From: Phenylobacterium sp.
GTDB lineage: Bacteria; Pseudomonadota; Alphaproteobacteria; Caulobacterales; Caulobacteraceae
DNA: 64,000 bases
Direction of reading: 5' to 3'
Assembly (NCBI RefSeq): GCF_013911965.1
Contig: NZ_JACESE010000005.1
Span: forward strand, 124,001 to 188,000
Made by a program: the position numbers and the translations under genes. Below, piece by piece: positions 61,740 through 64,000 of the stretch. Under the pieces are notes generated by a model, which ran no database searches, was not told the origin of the DNA, and saw only the letters and a program-made list of their open reading frames with translations. Numbering within the stretch: position 1 is the first letter of the stretch; each line of letters opens with the position of its first letter.

Positions 61740-63781
61740 GGCACATTCGCCTGGAGTTCATCGAGCCAGATACGGGCGGAGCCGTCCGACGGGGCGCGCC
61801 AGTCGCCGCGCGGGGAGAGGTTGCCGCCCGAGATCACCTTGGGGCCGTTCGGCATCGCTGAGCGCTTAAACTGGCTGATCTCGAAGAAGCGGAACAGGAA
61901 CACGCCTAGCCAGTGCTTTATGGCCGCCAAGTCGTAAGCGTTGCGCGCCTCGGCGGGGAAATGCGCCGGCCAATGCCCAGCATCGCGGTCCTTCCAGGCG
62001 TGCCAAGCGAGGAAGGCGACTTTCGACGGCCGCAGGCCGTAGCGGGTAATGTAGTAGAGGTTGAAGTCCTGCAGCTCGTAGGGCCCGACCTTGGCCTGGG
62101 TGCTCTGGATCGCCCCCGAGGCGTCGGCCGGCACCAACTCCGGCGAGATCTCCGTGCTCAGCACCGAAAGCAGCGTCTGGGAGGCGTCGGCGTCGAACTG
62201 GCCTGTGGTCGCGACCCAGCGGATCAGGTGCTGGATCAGCGTCTTCGCCACCGAGCCATTGACGTTGTAGTGGCTCATCTGGTCACCCACGCCGTAGGTG
62301 CACCAGCCGAGCGCCAGCTCCGACAGGTCGCCCGTCCCGAGCACGAAGCCGCCGCGCTGGTTGGCGAGCCGGAACAGGTAATCCGTCCGCAGCCCAGCCT
62401 GAACGTTTTCAAAGGTCACGTCGTACACCGGTTCACCCACGGCGAAGGGGTGACCGAGGTCGGTGAGAAGCTGGCGTGCGGCCGGCTTGATGTCGATCTC
62501 TTCCCCGGTGACGCCGAGCGCCCGCATCAGTCGCCAAGCGTTCGACTTCGTGCCCTCGCTGGTTGCGAAGCCCGGCATGGTGAAGCCGAGGATGTCCGAG
62601 CGGGGCTTGCCGAGCGCGTCGAAGGCCTTGGCCGCGACAATGAGAGCGTGGGTGGAGTCCAGGCCGCCGGACACGCCGACCACAATGTGCCTGGACTTGG
62701 TGGCGTCGAGGCGTTTGGCGAGTCCCTGGACCTGGATGTTGAAGGCCTCGTAGCAATCCTTGTCGAGGCGCGCGAGGTCGTCCGGTACAAACGGGAACCG
62801 GTCAATCGCGCGTAGCAGACCGACGTCCTGGAAACTAGGCTTGTGGTGGAATTCCACCCGGCGGAAGCAGGTCTCAGGACGCCCTGACGCCACGGCGGCG
62901 TTGTTGAAGGTAGGTGTGCGCATGCGCTCAAGGCGCAGGCGTTCCACGTCGACGTCGGCCACGGCCATCTGCGCCTTGGCGGGGAAGCGATCCGTCTGGG
63001 CGAGCAGCACGCCAAGCTCGTGGATGGTCGCCTGACCGTCCCAGGCGAGGTCCGTTGTGCTCTCGCCCGGTCCGGCCGCCGAATAGAGATAGGCCGCCTG
63101 GCAGCGCAGCGACTGGGACGCACAAAGCAATGCTCGGTCGTCGGCTTTGCCGACCACGATGTTGGAGGCGGACAGATTGCAGAGGATCAGCGCGCCCGCG
63201 AGCGCGGCCTGGGTGGACGGCGGCGTCGCGGCCCAGAAGTCCTCACACATCTCCATGTGGAAGACGAAGTCCGGCAGATCGGCCGCCGTGAAGAGAAGGT
63301 CCGTCCCGAATGGAACGGATTGGCCGGCGATCTGCGTGTGCAGCCCGACAACGCCTGCGCCGGGAGCAAACCAACGGTTTTCGTAATACTCCCTATAGTT
63401 CGGCAGGAAGCTCTTCGGCACGACGCCCAAAATCCGCCCGCGAGAAATTGCGATCGCGCAGTTGTAGAGCCGGCCATTGTGGGCGACGGGGGCGCCGACG
63501 ATCAGCACCGGGGACAGCGCGGTGCTCGCCTCGACCAAACGTGCGAGCTCGAGCTCCACGCGGCGCACCAGGGTGTCCTGCAGCAACAGATCGTCGATGG
63601 CGTAGGCCGACAGTCCCAGCTCCGGGAAGAGCATGAGGTCGACGGCGCGGGCATGGCCATCTTTCGCAAGGGCTAAGGTTTCGTCGGCGTTGAAGCCGGG
63701 GTCGCCGACCGCTACGCGCGGCGTGCAGACGGCCACACGCACCAAGCCTTGCGTGTGAATGGCATAGAAGTTCGAGGTCAC
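61736..63781 (-). CDS. nadE: Glutamine-dependent NAD+ synthetase
   Basis: 681 residues from GTG 63781. The N-terminal nitrilase-like glutaminase domain has the catalytic Glu in FPELGLSAY and Cys in MEMCEDFW; ammonia passes to the C-terminal NAD synthase domain with the ATP pyrophosphatase loop [12 protein letters not shown] and the later [19 protein letters not shown]. It converts nicotinic acid adenine dinucleotide to NAD. Length matches the ~680-residue bacterial two-domain form. It ends convergently with the permease gene, overlapping by 4 bases. Confidence 0.96.
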   Translation of the reverse strand: MTSNFYAIHTQGLVRVAVCTPRVAVGDPGFNADETLALAKDGHARAVDLMLFPELGLSAYAIDDLLLQDTLVRRVELELARLVEASTALSPVLIVGAPVAHNGRLYNCAIAISRGRILGVVPKSFLPNYREYYENRWFAPGAGVVGLHTQIAGQSVPFGTDLLFTAADLPDFVFHMEMCEDFWAATPPSTQAALAGALILCNLSASNIVVGKADDRALLCASQSLRCQAAYLYSAAGPGESTTDLAWDGQATIHELGVLLAQTDRFPAKAQMAVADVDVERLRLERMRTPTFNNAAVASGRPETCFRRVEFHHKPSFQDVGLLRAIDRFPFVPDDLARLDKDCYEAFNIQVQGLAKRLDATKSRHIVVGVSGGLDSTHALIVAAKAFDALGKPRSDILGFTMPGFATSEGTKSNAWRLMRALGVTGEEIDIKPAARQLLTDLGHPFAVGEPVYDVTFENVQAGLRTDYLFRLANQRGGFVLGTGDLSELALGWCTYGVGDQMSHYNVNGSVAKTLIQHLIRWVATTGQFDADASQTLLSVLSTEISPELVPADASGAIQSTQAKVGPYELQDFNLYYITRYGLRPSKVAFLAWHAWKDRDAGHWPAHFPAEARNAYDLAAIKHWLGVFLFRFFEISQFKRSAMPNGPKVISGGNLSPRGDWRAPSDGSARIWLDELQANVP

Positions 63782-63979
63782 GGGTGCTCACCTCCGCTGT
63801 CACCCGGAGCAAAGCCGCGAGGGGCGGGAGCGGTTGCGGCGTGGGCTGCCCAGAGGGACGTCGCCTCAGATCCTTGGCTTGAACGGAGCGGCTGTTGGGA
63901 GGCCGGCTGGCGCAGCCGCCACGTTCAAGCCCGGGCTTGCAAGGTCGCCTAGCTTTCGCCCGCAAGCGAGGGAGCTTTC

Positions 63980-64000
63980 ATGCTTTGGGTTTTGAGGGTG
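63980..64000 (+). CDS. Start of a gene running off the window
   Basis: ATG at 63980 preceded by GAGGGAG with 5 bases between; seven codons are visible (MLWVLRV). Nothing can be said about function. The good ribosome site is the only support. Confidence 0.4.

Noticed and set aside
1-64000. Mobile elements, CRISPR arrays, tRNA or rRNA genes
   Set aside because: I looked for transposase or integrase motifs, regularly spaced repeats and tRNA-like ends and saw none; the island-like gene content is not backed by any visible mobility gene.

Overview
This is a GC-rich, gene-dense bacterial window. The families present, the Tat-exported copper proteins and the cyclic beta-1,2-glucan synthase suggest an alphaproteobacterium, most likely of the Caulobacterales (Phenylobacterium/Caulobacter/Brevundimonas type). 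That placement is inferred from family content, not demonstrated. The window is an accessory region for metal stress and low-oxygen or redox metabolism. I see no rRNA or tRNA genes, no CRISPR array, no transposase and no phage genes.

Layout. 1-6.9 kb: the tail of a P1B ATPase, then a leftward operon of MBL-fold RNase, AMP/thymidine phosphorylase, PRPP synthase, MgtC-like protein, SRPBCC protein and lipoprotein, preceded by an ATP-grasp protein. 7.1-10.5 kb: three coupled genes that look like a complete transmembrane electron path: a FAD/NAD/2Fe-2S reductase with a Met-rich periplasmic arm, a di-heme cytochrome b and a heptaheme cytochrome c. 10.6-17 kb: type II (archaeal-type) GAPDH, two small copper proteins and a tkt-tal-gnd operon. 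17-20.4 kb: a Met/His-rich protein and divergent acetaldehyde and alcohol dehydrogenases around an FNR-type box. 20.6-27.2 kb: Csp-type copper storage protein, DUF1622, the copper oxidase operon copA-copB, and an ECF sigma factor with a cysteine-rich tail. 27.3-37.5 kb: ndvB (cyclic glucan synthase) and pgm. 37.8-47.2 kb: a second Cys-tailed ECF sigma factor behind a perfect FNR box, a DUF2933/methyltransferase/CPD-type ATPase operon, and copA-cueR behind a CueR operator. 47.3-55.8 kb: a duplicated RTX protein and the Cus-type RND efflux operon. 55.9-64 kb: MAPEG, TPR-methyltransferase and CDF genes diverging from an FTR1/cytochrome c (PbrT-like) gene at two MerR-type 19-bp-spacer promoters, then nadE.

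The main discovery is regulatory. The string GTAA(C/G/T)-N16-CGTC recurs with fixed spacing in front of at least nine transcription units: the reductase/cytochrome operon, type II GAPDH, the Met/His-rich protein, copA-copB, a small CxC protein, the ECF sigma gene at 26512, ndvB-pgm, a small membrane protein, and the DUF2933-ATPase operon. It behaves like one ECF promoter, probably read by the sigma factor at 26512, which carries the same promoter and a metal-sensor-like Cys tail. It would link copper handling in the envelope to a putative transmembrane NAD(P)H-to-multiheme-cytochrome chain, to sugar-phosphate metabolism and to osmoregulated glucan synthesis. FNR-type boxes (19274, 38499) add an oxygen input, and CueR and Pb/Cd-type MerR promoters control separate export and uptake modules.
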